Positions 11,906 to 23,834 of a DNA stretch of 64,000 nt are shown here, piece by piece (the first letter of the stretch is position 1; each line of letters begins with the position of its first letter). A program made the position numbers and the translations under genes. This stretch comes from Pyrenopolyporus hunteri (Eukaryota > Ascomycota > Sordariomycetes > Xylariales > Hypoxylaceae). The notes under the pieces are model-generated. The model worked only from the letters and a program-made list of their open reading frames with translations, was not told the origin of the DNA and searched no databases. Location: positions 682,001-746,000 of the forward strand of contig CADCXC010000046.1 in the NCBI GenBank assembly GCA_902806595.1. The letters are read 5' to 3'.

Positions 11906-13122
11906 TCATACCACTTTCTTAGCAGTCTCACCGTTCCCCTCGACATTAATAGGCCTCCGTACCGGCTTATCCCCTGCGGAGACTTTACGCTCCGGCGAGG
12001 TTAAGTAGAGCTATTAGATAGGCATGTTAGTAATGGTTGAGAGTCGTAACGTATAAACGCAGTATATTGCATAGAACTAGACTTACGTAGAGCTCGACAC
12101 CAATAAAATGTAAAAGTATCGCCATCCAGCCTGACATGCCAAAGGCGGAGTGGCGGGCAGCAGCAACAGCCACCGGGTCACGGTTAAGGACGTCTACGTG
12201 CACAACGACATGGCGGTTCGGATCGTTTCCTAACCAATAAGGCGCGCAGTCCGGGTATTTAGTCCGAAAATCTGCTGTGGTCGCATGCTGACCCTTCATC
12301 ATGTACTCGACCTGGTCGCATCGCATGGCCTGGTAGAAAGTGCCATCCAGCGACATGCCGATGTTGGCGAGGGGTAGAATAATTCTCAAGGATATGATCG
12401 AACAGGCCTAAACGGCGGATTTAGTTAGCACATGACAGACACAAAATATAGACACCTATCACGAAACAGGATCAGCGGGCAAAAAAGAGACGTGAGCATA
12501 CATAGACCCAAGATCGCAACATCCAATTCCGATGTTCTTGAACCTTGTGGCGCCTAGCATTGAGGACTCCATAACATAGGGACACGGAGAAGAGAACAAC
12601 TAATACAGCGCTCATAGACTGAGAATCCAGGCCGCCGCCCATTGTAGCCCCCATTAGGGGTAGCACGAAAATGGCGCCGATGAGTGATAACACGGCCGAG
12701 ATCCAACCGTTAATCCGATGTAACCATAGTGCCTTGCGCCGGAAGACTGGGGTGAACTGCCCGCAGGCGAGCAAGCTCGCCGGCAAGAAGGTCCACATGT
12801 GCGTTTTAATGCTCAACATGAACCGCCCGGGCCGAGAGAAGTAGAAGCATTCGCCGGGCGAGGAGGTATTCATCCTCCCTCTTCCGATTTCCGGGCCGCA
12901 GAAGACGCCGTCGAAGTCCAAGAATGGCAGGTGTATCACAGTAAAGGCGAATAAGACGCCCCCCAGGATTAACCACAGCCAGAAGTTGTAAGCCTTCGAG
13001 AAGCCTACTGCGCGGTAGACTTTGGTAGGTAGGGCCGCTAGTGCTTTCGCCGGGGTTCTAACCAATGCTATCATTGCTGATAGAAAAGGCGTGGTTTTCG
13101 ACGACGTTGTTCCCAGATGCAT
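11906..13122 (-). CDS. DUF2306 multi-pass membrane protein
   Basis: Predicted integral membrane protein of 348 residues, resembling the fungal/bacterial DUF2306 family. Exons on the minus strand: 13122-12502, 12407-12087 and 12010-11906; all junctions are phase 0. The first junction restores SWVY|ACSIISLRI. The last exon is needed because the frame otherwise runs into an intron (donor GTAAGT, branch ACTAAC, acceptor AATAG). Membrane segments are visible around residues 47-68 (FWLWLILGGVLFAF), 105-127, 140-165 (INGWISAVLSLIGAIFVLP), 172-190, and in the second exon near WMAILLHFIGVELY. The motif HRINGW, then HR-VQEHRNWMLRSW, is characteristic of the family. Biochemical role is unknown. Confidence 0.85.
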
Positions 13123-15504
13123 TTTTGCATGTACTATCCTTTGGTCTTGGGGGCTTTGGTTAGGTCAGACGTATGACTCCTCGGGAGTTCTCGAGTTTGA
13201 ATAAGACATATCTATAGAATTCATTCTTGGGTGGAACCACCATTTTAAATTTCAAGGGAAACACAGCCGAATGAGACAGGGACCTCAACTGTTGATCCGA
13301 CAGGCCCCTCGCGATTCGTGCGGCCATCCATGCAAGATCGAATTGCCACGACCGGTCCCACATCCGGTTTCGTCAGCATACGTACAGCTCAGCTCGCATT
13401 CGACGAGGATCTCACGGGGATATGGCTTAGATCGTGACTTGGGTATTAATAAGGGCAGATAGTTAAGCAGTAAGAAAATAAAAATAAGTTTCAAGACAGA
13501 CGACTTGACTACTTTCCCGACTGAAAATGCGCCACACATAGATAAAAAAATTTTTTTAACTCCGAACTTGAACTAGTCTCCCCGAACTAATCTCTCCTAT
13601 TCAGTTATACTCGATAGATCACTTCATCTATATCGGATGCCCTATACCTCGGTCCCTCTGGTAGGCTATTGGGCTGCTGGTTTATAGTTGCCGTCGAAAT
13701 GGGCAATATTCCGATGTAAACAGCGGTGAGCTCGGATACATTCAAGCAGATATTTTGGGGGAGTTGAATGATAGGTGGTTTAGGGTTATTAGGTGGTATC
13801 ACACAGCAGGTTGTAAACAGGCCCATATGCCTAAGCGGGCTAACTTAGGTGCCTTAAATGCTGCTAAGTTGCCTAATACGCACTCTCTCCGCGCATCGAT
13901 TCAGCGTAGGGTGGTTACAAACCCGGCATGGATGTCAAGTTTAATTCTCAGGAGATAGAGAACTTGAAAAAACTAAGCTTTCATAAGACCTTATATGCCG
14001 GACCGTTTAATGGGCCAATAAGAGAATAGGATATTTAGAATGAGAGATGAAAAGGGCGACCTAAAAAATACTTTTGGCAGGCAAACTTTTAATGTTCTTG
14101 TTAAGGGTCCTATTCCGAAGACTCCCAGCGTATCAAAGGGCTCATTAATACGTGGGTTAGGGCAAGAGACTAGTATGGCGCGCACTGTATTTACTGTGGC
14201 ACTACCACAGGCCCCTGTCTCGCGGGAGCAAAGTAGCTGCACATCACCCTGCGACATAACTTGCTATAAGGTTGTTTTAAACTTCCCCAGCCAGAAAGCT
14301 TGAAGGGGTCCCGGCGCATGGCAGCGAGTGAGTTTGGATGAGTGGTATGATATGATGAATGGTTGAAGTTGGAGGGCTACGTTCTGGAGTAGGGGGAGCC
14401 TGTGGGTGCGGAGGGATATAAGGTATAGGAGTGGGAGGGAATGCGAATTTTGCGCTCCGTTATGTTCCCTTCAGGTGATGTCTACGGTAAGCCATCACCA
14501 GGGGAAAACACCCGCTTTAAAGATGGATAATTTTCAATATACCTTCGAAATTTACTTAGTCGCTTATTACAGCTGTATGTAGATGTTAAAATATAGAAAA
14601 AAAAAAAAAACCATAAAGCTATGGTGGAAATATTCGTATACACATTCCACAGCCCCTCTGATAGCACGACGAGGGGATTATCCACTACCCCGCTATGTAT
14701 AACTATTCCGACCCAATTCCACGCCATATAAGTAAAAGTAAAAGTTCTGGGCTTTCGGAGTTATTATCACAAATTACTATCTACCTGGATCAACTTCGTA
14801 GGCCCGAGGAGGTAGATATCTAAGACAAACTTGCCTTAATATATTTAAAGAACTTCCGTGATAACGATTTGAGTCTCCCAGATATAAGTGTTTGGGAATG
14901 AGCAATATCCTACTGAAAATCTAATCAGGATCCAAGCAAAAAGTACGACCACGACAAGATTCTTGAACCGAAGACAAGATCGCACCCCGATAGCTTAACC
15001 CGCGTAACGAACTACGTCTTCTGAGGCAATAATCACCTATTAAGAGAAAGTATATTCTAGGTGGCCGAATGATTAAGAATCATTACCTCAGATACTTCAC
15101 TTTTCTTTCGTATACTGGTTCACCTCTGATTGTTGGCACTAGGTTACATTAGTTCCGGCCTGGCCCGGCGCCCTTTCACTTTTTGATGCTGAGCGCCCAC
15201 TGGTTGGCGCTAGAGGCACATCGTGGGATGCATATAAAACCAACCAGCCGGAAAGAACATGGGATCTTGACCTAACGGACATCCCATCGTGGAATAAATA
15301 TGTGCGGCGTTTCCCCCGCTGCTACTATTACTCGTCCTAACCATACTTTCATCGAGCTCGTCAGATAGAATATAACTCGTTTTCCTCTTCGCGGATGTTA
15401 TATGCAGTAACGTAATAGACAGCATAAGGTAATGTACCTAAGCACTTAAATATACCTCGCATTATATATAGACAACACCCTAGATCCCCATACACGTCCC
15501 CAAC
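13123..15504. other. Gene-poor, moderately AT-rich spacer
   Basis: About 2.4 kb with no recognisable gene; homopolymer A tract at about 14597-14611. Open frames at 13605-13826 (-), 14040-14303 (+) and 13991-14257 (-) overlap one another and look random. Confidence 0.5.
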
Positions 15505-15825
15505 ATGCTCCTCCAGAAGCCCCCGGGCTACGTCCTCGCCAGCATCCTCTGCTCCTTCGACGGCCTCCTCTTCGGCATCGACACGGGGACCATCGGCCCC
15601 GTCACCGCCATGGACGACTTCGCAAAATATGTCGGCGAGCCGTCACCGACTGTCCACGGCCTGATCGTATCCTCCGTCCCCATCCCGGCCGCGATCTCGT
15701 CGCCCCTAGCCGCCTACTTCCTCTTCGGCGCCTGCGCCCTGCTGACCGCCGCCGTGTGCTTCCTGTTCGTGCCCGAGACCCGCTGCCTGGATCTCGGCGA
15801 GATCGAGCGCGCGTTAGTGCGCTGA
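15505..15825 (+). pseudogene. Internally deleted MFS sugar transporter relic (106 codons)
   Basis: An open frame with intact ATG and stop joins the two ends of a sugar-permease-like protein. Residues 1-66 match the N-terminus through helix 2 (PGYVLASILCSFDGLLFGID, TGTIGPVT, PTVHGLIVSS, PIPAAISS). Residues from about 67 match helix 12 and the tail (YFLFGACALLT, FVPETR, LGEIE). Some 350-400 residues covering helices 3-11 are missing, yet the frame is preserved across the junction. The open frame is much more GC-rich than its flanks, which hold no other transporter exons that I can see. A full-length permease cannot be built, so this is most likely a deletion pseudogene. A small two-to-three-helix protein being made is possible but unproven. 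Confidence 0.75.
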
Positions 15826-15910
15826 GGGGAGTGCTGGGAAGTGTGAGGAGTAGGCTTCGTGCTTGGAGTGGCTTGTCGGCTGTGAAGGTGGATACTTAGT
15901 TGGGGGATGG

Positions 15911-15930
15911 GTACCTACCTACCTAGGTAT
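15911..15930. repeat. TACC/TACCTAGGTA palindromic cluster
   Basis: Tandem TACC units running into a TACCTAGGTA palindrome, in the spacer after the MFS relic. Confidence 0.6.
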
Positions 15931-16099
15931 ATATCGTGGATAGAAATACGTGATACTTCTATGGCAGAGATGGTTTCTAAACGGATACCAAAGTAATCCG
16001 ACCTTCGATGTTCTTGGAGATTATTGTGGAGGTCCATTTCTACGGCCTCATAGGACTCCAATATACTTGCCTAACTTACCGACCGAAGAGTCGGGGGGC

Positions 16100-16122
16100 T
16101 AGGTACCTTACCTACCTAGGTA
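16100..16122. repeat. TACC/TACCTAGGTA palindromic cluster
   Basis: Contains TAGGTACC followed by TACCTACCTAGGTA, the same motif family as the copy about 190 bp upstream. Confidence 0.6.
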
Positions 16123-16841
16123 AAATGCCGTGTGAATTCATTCGACGACAGGTTAGGGGGCTAACACGTCGAAAAGTGAAATAGTAAAAGTCACCTTGTC
16201 GGTGGTCCATGATTAATTAACACTATTGTAGTAAAGAGCTATTTATCACTCGTCAAAGCAATCACATAAGCCATACTCAGAAGCATGCTTGGGGAAATCT
16301 GTGGGATTCCGTATGATACAGATAGCTCATATAGCTAGATGCACTGGGGCGAGAAAGAACATGGGGCTGTGTGAATGTGTCGTTGGGGGAGAACTATGTA
16401 CATGGCATAAGATGGGACAACGCAGCTCGGGCATCCCATCGATCGATCCTATGCGGCTGATTCATATGCCGTCCCATCCGTCTCCTTCGTGGTCGTCCAT
16501 CCATCCAGATATATGCAAGTCGTGCCAAGAAATCATTAGCAAAGAAACGGAACCAAGTAATACGAAGAGATGCCTGCTTGCTCGAGGGCGAATATTCATC
16601 GGCATCCACACGACAAAAACGCCCCTATGCGCTATTGTACGCCGCACATCCTCCCGGTGCTCCCCGCCCGGTCTAACGAAAAATCTGGAAAACTGGTATC
16701 CCACCAAATAGGGTATAGAATAGGGAAAGTATGAAATTAATCAAACACTGCTCTTCCGGAGGGGAAATATAGCAATGGTGCTGCTCACCATTGCTGACCG
16801 GAGCAGGAGAAATAGATGCGTTTCCATTATACATCCTCTTT

Positions 16842-19800
16842 TCAACGCTCCATGGACTCTGGGCTGATCATGCCGTTGTCCTCTTTGTCCGTCTGGCTGT
16901 TGTTGCCTTGGCTCTGCGTGCTTTCGACACGCTCCATGGGAGGGGCAACAGGCAGCGAGGCGCCATTCGCTGGCCCGGTACCGTTAGGCATAGAAATGCT
17001 CTTTGCCTTCTTCGGCCCACCTTTCTCGGGGCTGTTGTTTGCGGCCTTGTTGGCCTCGGCTGCCTGAGCTTCCAACTTCTTTTTCTTTTTGTTGATGGCG
17101 TTCTGCTCCTTTGGAGGGCGCTTCTGAGGCGAGACGATCTTGCCAGTAGCACCGAGACGCGGTCGGGGTCGTCGCTGCTTCACGGGTAAATCTTCATCTT
17201 CCACCAAAGGTGAGTCGCCATTAGCGTGCAGCTTAGCGAGGAAGAAGTTCTTGACCAGGCCGATCTGCTCCTGGATGTTCTCTTTGGTAACAGGTTCGGG
17301 GGGAGGGAGATCCTCGAAGAGAACCGCGTCTGAAGGACCCTGCGTCGGGTTCTGGACCTGATACTGGTTGCGCACCCTAGACTGGAGAAGATGAAGAGGG
17401 ACGGATAGTATGCCGCCCATCTCCCCTGCGAGGCCGAGTTCCTTGAATCCGAAGAAGTCTTCCCCGAGCTCTTCGGCAAAATCACCTCCGATGAACTGCT
17501 CGCTTCCGTCGTCGAACGCGGCTGCTCCATCCTGTCCATTCTCGGTCACGGCGGGCCGTAGAAGATCGCCAAGATGGGACTTCATGCGATCGTGGATACC
17601 AGCCAATTTATGCCCGAGCCTCTCGACCTCGTCCTTGGCGTAACTTTCGAGGGCTTCTACCGAATAGCCGCCCTCCTCGAGGGTGTGTAGCAGAGCCTCT
17701 TCCGTACTGTAACGAGGCTGAGCTGTTAAGCCGCGTAGGCGGTACTCAGGAGAAGGATCCTTCATTTCAATCTCGGTATAGCTCTTGAACGTCTGCGCCA
17801 GCTTCCCGAAGTAGTCGGCGGCGATATCGGTAATAGTATCCATCGCAGACGGCTGGAGCTCCTCGAAGCCTGCGTGATAGAAGATCTTGGCAACAGATCG
17901 TTGCAAGCCAGCTCTGCAAACTTCAGGCGCCATTACGATGTTATCACCACACGTAACGTGAGGCTCGACATCAGCCTCATGGAACGGCTCGGGATTGTAT
18001 TTGGGGAACTGGTTCGCGTATACCTAAAGAGTATTAGTCAGAATTACCCAAGTGCCACGCGCTGCCTAAAAATAATACCTGAGTCTGGAGCTGCATTTGC
18101 TTGATAACGCCAATTTTTGAACATATCTTCCTCGTCTCCTGCATCTGTCGAAGATTGGCATCGAACTTTTGCGTTAAGCTACTCTTAGGAGCAGTGAAGT
18201 AGCCTGGCGGTAAGGTTTGTAAGAATTCCTCATGCTGGTTGATGACTTGGCCTTCGCTGTCCTCGATCCACTGAAGCCTCGGCGGAATGTCAGGAACGAA
18301 GCTCTGGACGTCGTAATAATCGGGAATGGCTTTCTCCTCATCTTCCTCCATACCTTCCGCGAGGGTTTCAGCTGCCTTGGCCTCTTTGCTAGATCCAACT
18401 GACGAATCTTGGGTGTGACCCCCGAAGCTCATGGCTTCTGCCTGCTGCCGGCCGCGCAGAAACCTGCGCATACCAGCTTTGGTCCGAAGCAACGCAGGCT
18501 CGTCAATATTCAACTTGTTATTGTTGAAAAGTTGGAACCGCCCCTTGGTAATTAAGGCGCGATCCTTCTTCGTCACCTGCTTCCATATTTTGTACTCGTC
18601 ATCCTCGTAGGCTTGTTGCGCGGCTTCATTCAGCGCCTGTCCTAGCGCCATACCGTTCAGCTCAGGGCCATCGATGTCCATCGCGTCTACGTTGCTGCCC
18701 ATGCCCGAATGACCGTTTAGCCCGCTAGGCGTCATGGAACCCATAATAGGTGGCGTCGCAAAGCCATTGCTCCCGTCGAGCTCGGAGCCTTCTCGGTGAG
18801 CTTTAGCAAGCAGACCGTTCAACTGCAACACTGGTTTTTGTTCCACGCCGGGGGTCATTTCCTTCTGACCAGAGTGAATTTTCCTCGATTTCGATCCCTT
18901 TGCTCCGCCAGCGATTCGGCCGCGGGACGACATTATCGGCTCATCGTCCGAATCGTCGCCACCGTCATCATCGCCGCCGTTCTGCTTCCGTCTCTCCTCA
19001 GCTTCGACTTCGGCACGAGGACGGATGACGAGGTCGGGAATCAAAGGGACGAGTTTCTCGGCTTCCTTGCGCATCCCATTGGCCATTCGCCTTAACGGGT
19101 GGCCCATATCCTGATTGTATCGTAGACAATTATCCCAGATCAAGTTGAGATCGGCGACGAAGTCCGTCTTGGACTTGTACGTCAACGATTTGAGTTTCTT
19201 CGTCATCGTTCCGAGATCCATGGGTTGTTTGATGACTTACGGTAGGAATTAGCTAACGTGGTTGAGGCTAGGCGGGCGGCGCGAAACTTACAGTTATAAT
19301 AATCAGGAGCGTCTTTTTTGTTCACTCTCTGAAGAAACGGCGTCGAGTACTCGGTATGCGCCTTGAGCTCGGTTAAGACCTTTTCCAGAGCTTCGTACAG
19401 TTCTTCCTGGTTAACGTTCTCTTCGCTAGCCCACTTGCTCCTATTCTTACGAACTTCGTTCATGAGGTGGCGCAATTCGGCATCCGACGCGCGCACCATG
19501 TCGCGCTTCATATCTATACGTGCGATGAGGTGTTTCAGTGTTAGACTAGATGCGCCTAGGTTTGCGCTACTGAGCGATCCATGGTTTTCCCCAGGCGTGG
19601 CTCCGTTCGCATTGGTATTGGTATTTTTGTCCATCTCAGCTTGAAGCTGCTTTTCGGACTCTTCGAGCTGTTGCTGCTCTAGCATAGCAGCCCGATCATT
19701 CTCGAGTGTATAGAATACCGTATGGAAACTGCGCTTGGCAGCTTCCTCGGTGTCTTTTCGTGCCTCTTCTAGCTGCTTGCGCGCGTCTTCGGAATTGTTG

Positions 19801-20402
19801 GTTTTCGACTGGGACCCTTGCGACCCCTGTTGGCTATCATCTTTCGCCTTATCATAGAGCTTATCAGGCGATGGAGCGGACGCGATGGGTGAGCTTCCCG
19901 ACTTGGAGGGGGACGGGAGACCCTTCGAGGCGGCGGCGGCGGCAGCGGCAGAGGCAGCTTTAGATTTGAGGGATGATATATTGGTGGCGTGATTAATTCC
20001 TTCTTGCTCTTCATCTTCGTCCTCGTCATCGTCCCCGTAGTCATCTTCATCGATAGTTCTCTTGAGTCTCTTGGCAGGACGCTCCTCGACGGCGGCGTAG
20101 TCGGCGGTCGGGAGAGGGGCGGCGGAGGGCGTGGGTGGTCGCCTCCACGATTCTATTGCGGCACGATTAATAGAGCCATCTGGGGCGAACATCTGGGCGA
20201 TCCTGGCTTCGCTCCGATGATACAATTCGCGGAAGTGAGCCCTCACGCGGTCTTCGTCGATATCTGATGCCTCAGGCATCGACGCGGCGGAATTATCCAT
20301 AACGTCGTTTGATTGCGCTGCAGCATCATCAGCATAATGGAAGGCGCGCTTGCCGGTGACATGATGCTGCTGCGGTGGCGGCCAGATGTGCTGGACGTTC
20401 AT
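16842..20402 (-). CDS. SPT7: SAGA complex subunit Spt7 (bromodomain protein)
   Basis: Core scaffold of the SAGA transcription coactivator, nuclear. Exons on the minus strand: 20402-19292, 19235-18079, 18023-16842; 1149 residues, in frame at both junctions. The N-terminal third is acidic and Ala/Ser-rich with a coiled, Glu/Lys-rich stretch. The bromodomain (about 300-430) spans the first junction: DAPDYYN|FIKQPMDLGTM, then LKSLTYKSKTDFVADLNLIWDNC-RYN. A central conserved block contains YDVQSFVPDIPPRLQWIED. A histone-fold domain (about 787-860: APEVCRAGLQRSVAKIFYHAGF then EELQPSAMDTITDIAADYF) is the usual Taf10 partner. The start is the ATG at 20402; a longer frame upstream begins only with TTG. 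The C-terminal tail is Lys/Pro-rich. Length fits Pezizomycotina Spt7. Confidence 0.94.
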
Positions 20403-20874
20403 GATGGGCAAGATGGCCTTGCGGGCGTGTTAGAGGGATAGGCGGGTGGTGGTAGCCATGCGGGAGGAGATGACAGTCGCGTTTACGCGAGAAGTAGGGG
20501 TTCCGAGGGCCCTAAATTGACACAGGTGAAAAGAGCGACATCGAATTAGATGGGTGAGGTGGTTTTGGAGGGAAATCTGATAAGAATGGTGATGCCTTGA
20601 TGCGTCTCGTCCAAGGCGATTTCGCGTACTTTCAAAGGGTGAGGTTCTGGCGAAGGAGGTTTTGAGCGGATCCCTGGTACATACGGTGCCACTGGGACGT
20701 TGCTCTGGGGCCTTTTTGGGAAGACGGTACCGCGGTACATTATCAATCCTCAACTGGTGCTCGACTTGGCTTAGCCGGGGCCGAACTAGGTTTAGTCCCG
20801 CTGGCTTTTTGCGAGGTCGGGTACCTAACTGAACCAACGTCCCATCGCCCACGGGGATCTTTTACAGCGCCTTT

Positions 20875-20896
20875 AGGTAGGTACCTACCTAGGTAC
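20875..20896. repeat. TACCTAGGTA palindromic cluster
   Basis: AGGTAGGTACC followed by TACCTAGGTAC, a nearly perfect inverted repeat about 470 bp upstream of the Spt7 start. Confidence 0.65.
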
Positions 20897-21840
20897 ATAT
20901 ATCATTCCGCCAGTTGATAGAGTAGGTAGACGCCAGTACCTTCAATTCTAACTCGCGCACACATGTGAGTAACCTGCCTCTTCACGTTTGAATACCTATC
21001 CATCGCAATTGACAGCATGGAACCCAAAACGCCGAGCGCTCACTGCTACGTGTAAGTCAGACTTACTCATTCTCTATACACCTGTGTAGGTATCTACCAA
21101 GCACCAAACGGTACAGTTGTCTTCTACGTCGAATTGCGCCTAAAAGCAGCAATCCCCCAAATTTAAATCATCGCATTGCTATACTTAACCATTGCCGTAC
21201 TATATTCATATAATTCGCAGTTTTTCTTGTCCTTCTCAAATTTCTTCAGCAGTGCATCCCCCATTCTTAGGTCTACGCTGTCCTATATATACGCATTCTA
21301 TCTTAAGTGTCAATTATAGGACAACCTCAGCTAAGAGGTATCTATAAGCCCCGCAAATAGTCAAATGTTCTAGTCGAATGATGTTTGAGTAATCGCAGTA
21401 GTCACGTGCTGGATTTACACAGTATGCGCATACTATTAGCAGGTGGTAGACTGAAATGTTCCGTTGACGTTGGTTGGCTGAAGTTGGCGGTTACCATATT
21501 ACTTTCATGTTACTTTCCACAACTACCCGTTCAAAGTTCCTAGCACTTCCATCAATATCGATGTGTACGAAGATACATTTAAAAATCGAATTGCGGAAAT
21601 CTTGTTTCGTATTGAAATTCTTAGGTATCCCACAAGGACCTCCTATTGAAAAATAATAATATGCAGGGTACTTCAAGTTTGAATCAACAGGACCTGCATC
21701 TTCACCAACACCGATATCAGAAGTGTGGAGAGAAACATACCGTACCTAATCTGATAAGTCTCCAGTGGGGAAGTATATGCCCTAGCTGACCCCAGAGGGC
21801 GGGCAGGCGGCCAGCTGCAGATAATACCTGGGTGGGTTTG

Positions 21841-21860
21841 GGTACCCAGGTACCTACGTA
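21841..21860. repeat. Degenerate GGTACC/CCTACG palindromic cluster
   Basis: GGTACCCAGGTACCTACGTA, a degenerate member of the same motif family; a duplicated GTAGTGCAGG unit follows at about 21889-21909. Confidence 0.45.
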
Positions 21861-22259
21861 AGGAAGTCCCATGTACGGAATGTGTGCGGGTAGTGCAGGT
21901 AGTGCAGGTATGTGAGTACCTACATGTAGGACTGGGCCAGGATTATGTAATTCAGCTCGCCCAAAACGCTGCAGGTTTTCGCCCAGCAAAGCCCCAATTG
22001 TCTTCTTTTAGCGACCAGTGGGCTGGGTGACGAAAGAAAAAGGTGGGGCACAAAGTCCTCCATCCGCTTCCCGTCGCTAGAAACCTGAAGGAAGCGAAGC
22101 TCACCCCGGTATACTTCTTTCGTTACGCCAGCACCGTTACAACATCTTTCTTGTCCGACACTAAAGATTCCTCCCGTACGCAAAAGCCGACGACGACATA
22201 TCCTGCCCGAAACCATGCTCATGCACATATCTATCTCCTAAACACCCACCAACTCGAAG

Positions 22260-23060
22260 ATGCGCATTCGTCTTCCCTTCGCAGGTTAGTTCAATAGCTT
22301 CTTCTCTTTGTTGCCTACCTCTTGGGCGCCTACCAAGGCCCCGCGTTCTGTCCTGTGCTCCAGAAGCTCCCTCCAAGCTTCCTGCGACGATCCCAGATGG
22401 TCACTTTAGTTTTACATCATAACCCGTCCGAATGATGCAAGTTGACAAGCGAGCCCAGGGATCTTCTTCCTGCTATGCCTCCTCGCAGGCTACGCAGGGC
22501 TCTCGTCCCTCCAGCTCGATACCATTATCAACGACAAAGTCCTACACCTCCTGACGTTCTTCCTCTTAACCGTTGCTTTCTACTGGATCCTCGATACGAA
22601 CCGCCGACGTACCCTCAACTTCACTCTGGTCGTATGTACGCTATGTCTCGGCGTCGGCTCTGAATTCCTGCAAGGCTTCCTACCCAACGGGCGAGAGTTC
22701 GACGCCTACGATATCGTTGCCAACATAGTCGGCAGCTTAGCGGGGCTTGGCCTGTGCTCTTGGTACCACTTAAGGATGCTGGAGAGGAAACGGCAACGCA
22801 GGCAGTATAACGCTGTTCCCGGTGAGGACGCCGAAGATCTCGAGCTAGGAGAAGATATCGGTTCGCAAGAGGAGGGCGTCACGTCCACCGGCGGTAACGA
22901 GCGGACCGCTACGCTAGAGGAAGAAGTCGACAACTGGGATGAGAATGCGGTCGACGCGTGGGACGAGGATGAAGACGAAGCTGATATAGGGATTAGCAAC
23001 GGGAAGGCGCCGGAGCAAAACGGGGGAGAAGCGGGTGAGAGCAAGAAACGGATCGACTAA
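22260..23060 (+). CDS. VanZ-like membrane protein
   Basis: Small membrane protein, 208 residues. Exon 1 is only 25 nt (22260-22284, encoding MRIRLPFA plus one base); a 174-nt intron (donor GTTAGT, acceptor CCCAG) leads to exon 2 at 22459-23060. The spliced product has about four transmembrane helices in residues 8-115 (FFLLCLLAGYAG, VLHLLTFFLLTVAFYWILD, LNFTLVVCTLCLGVGSEFLQ, YDIVANIVGSLAGLGLCSWY). DK-LH at the start of helix 2, EFLQGFLPNGREFD and YDIVANIVGS are VanZ-like family hallmarks. The last 85 residues are highly acidic and disordered. Function in fungi is unknown; teicoplanin resistance is the bacterial namesake only. Confidence 0.85.
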
Positions 23061-23834
23061 GGGTACTACGAGAACACGATGCAACGGATGGACGGATTGA
23101 ATGATACCTTTTCCTCAGGCGTAAAGATAAAATAGGTTCAATTATACGGCATGAGCTTTAATTATTGGCAGGTCCGTGGGACTGGTGGCATTTGTAAGAG
23201 TTAGGAAAAGACAGAAAAGGCAGGTAATATTGCAGGTTACTAAAACACATTTACACAAGTTTGGCCTCTCGCCTAGTAGATTGTCGTCGACGGAGCGGAT
23301 TATACACCTTAGTATTATAACGGCGCTTGCGGTATTGCGATCTACCAGGTAATCGACGGACTTGAGGAACATTTTAGTCCCTCAGGCATTATCTAGGTAG
23401 TCATCCGAAACAGGAAGAGGCACCGGCCTGTAATCAACTAACTAATCTATCCTAAGAATTCGGGCAGACCCGAAATCTCGCCCTCCGGACATTGCATTAA
23501 AATCGCGAGAAGCACGCGATCTCCCCTATCAAATAATAGCTCAGAAAAGAATCAGACTATGCGGTGGGGCCCGGCAATTATACATATCTAGGTACCTACA
23601 GATACCTACCTCGCAACTCCACGGGAAGGGCAACCCGGAAACTCCCTCGTACCTTCTCTGCTTCATATTCTATTGACATAGTAAAGAAGGCACTAAAGGA
23701 TTAGGTAACATAGACCAGGTAAAATACCGGTTATTCCTAAATGAATGTCAGCTAAATCTTCTTTAGACAGACAACTTCCTACTCTTACTCCCCCTCTCAC
23801 GATATTAACTTGAGCAATAGATAACTCGTTCAAC
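23061..23834. other. Spacer and promoter of the PLP decarboxylase gene
   Basis: About 0.77 kb without a gene; contains a degenerate TACCTA cluster at 23588-23610. Confidence 0.5.
23588..23610. repeat. Degenerate TAGGTACCTA cluster
   Basis: CTAGGTACCTAC followed by GATACCTACC, about 225 bp before the decarboxylase start. Confidence 0.5.

Larger units (their letters stand above)
15826..16841. other. Spacer with palindromic repeats, 3' side of the Spt7 gene
   Basis: Contains two TACCTAGGTA-type clusters (listed separately). The overlapping frames at 16289-16711 (+) and 16394-16707 (-) have no domain and are probably not genes. Confidence 0.5.
20403..22259. other. Divergent promoter region between Spt7 and VanZ-like genes
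   Basis: About 1.9 kb shared upstream region. The frame at 20430-20852 (-) ends just before Spt7 and lacks domain similarity; it is probably leader or promoter sequence. Two palindromic clusters sit here (listed separately). Confidence 0.5.

Noticed and set aside
16289..16711. 140-codon frame downstream of the MFS relic
   Set aside because: No domain, overlapping frames of similar length on the other strand, and position matches the 3' side of the Spt7 gene.
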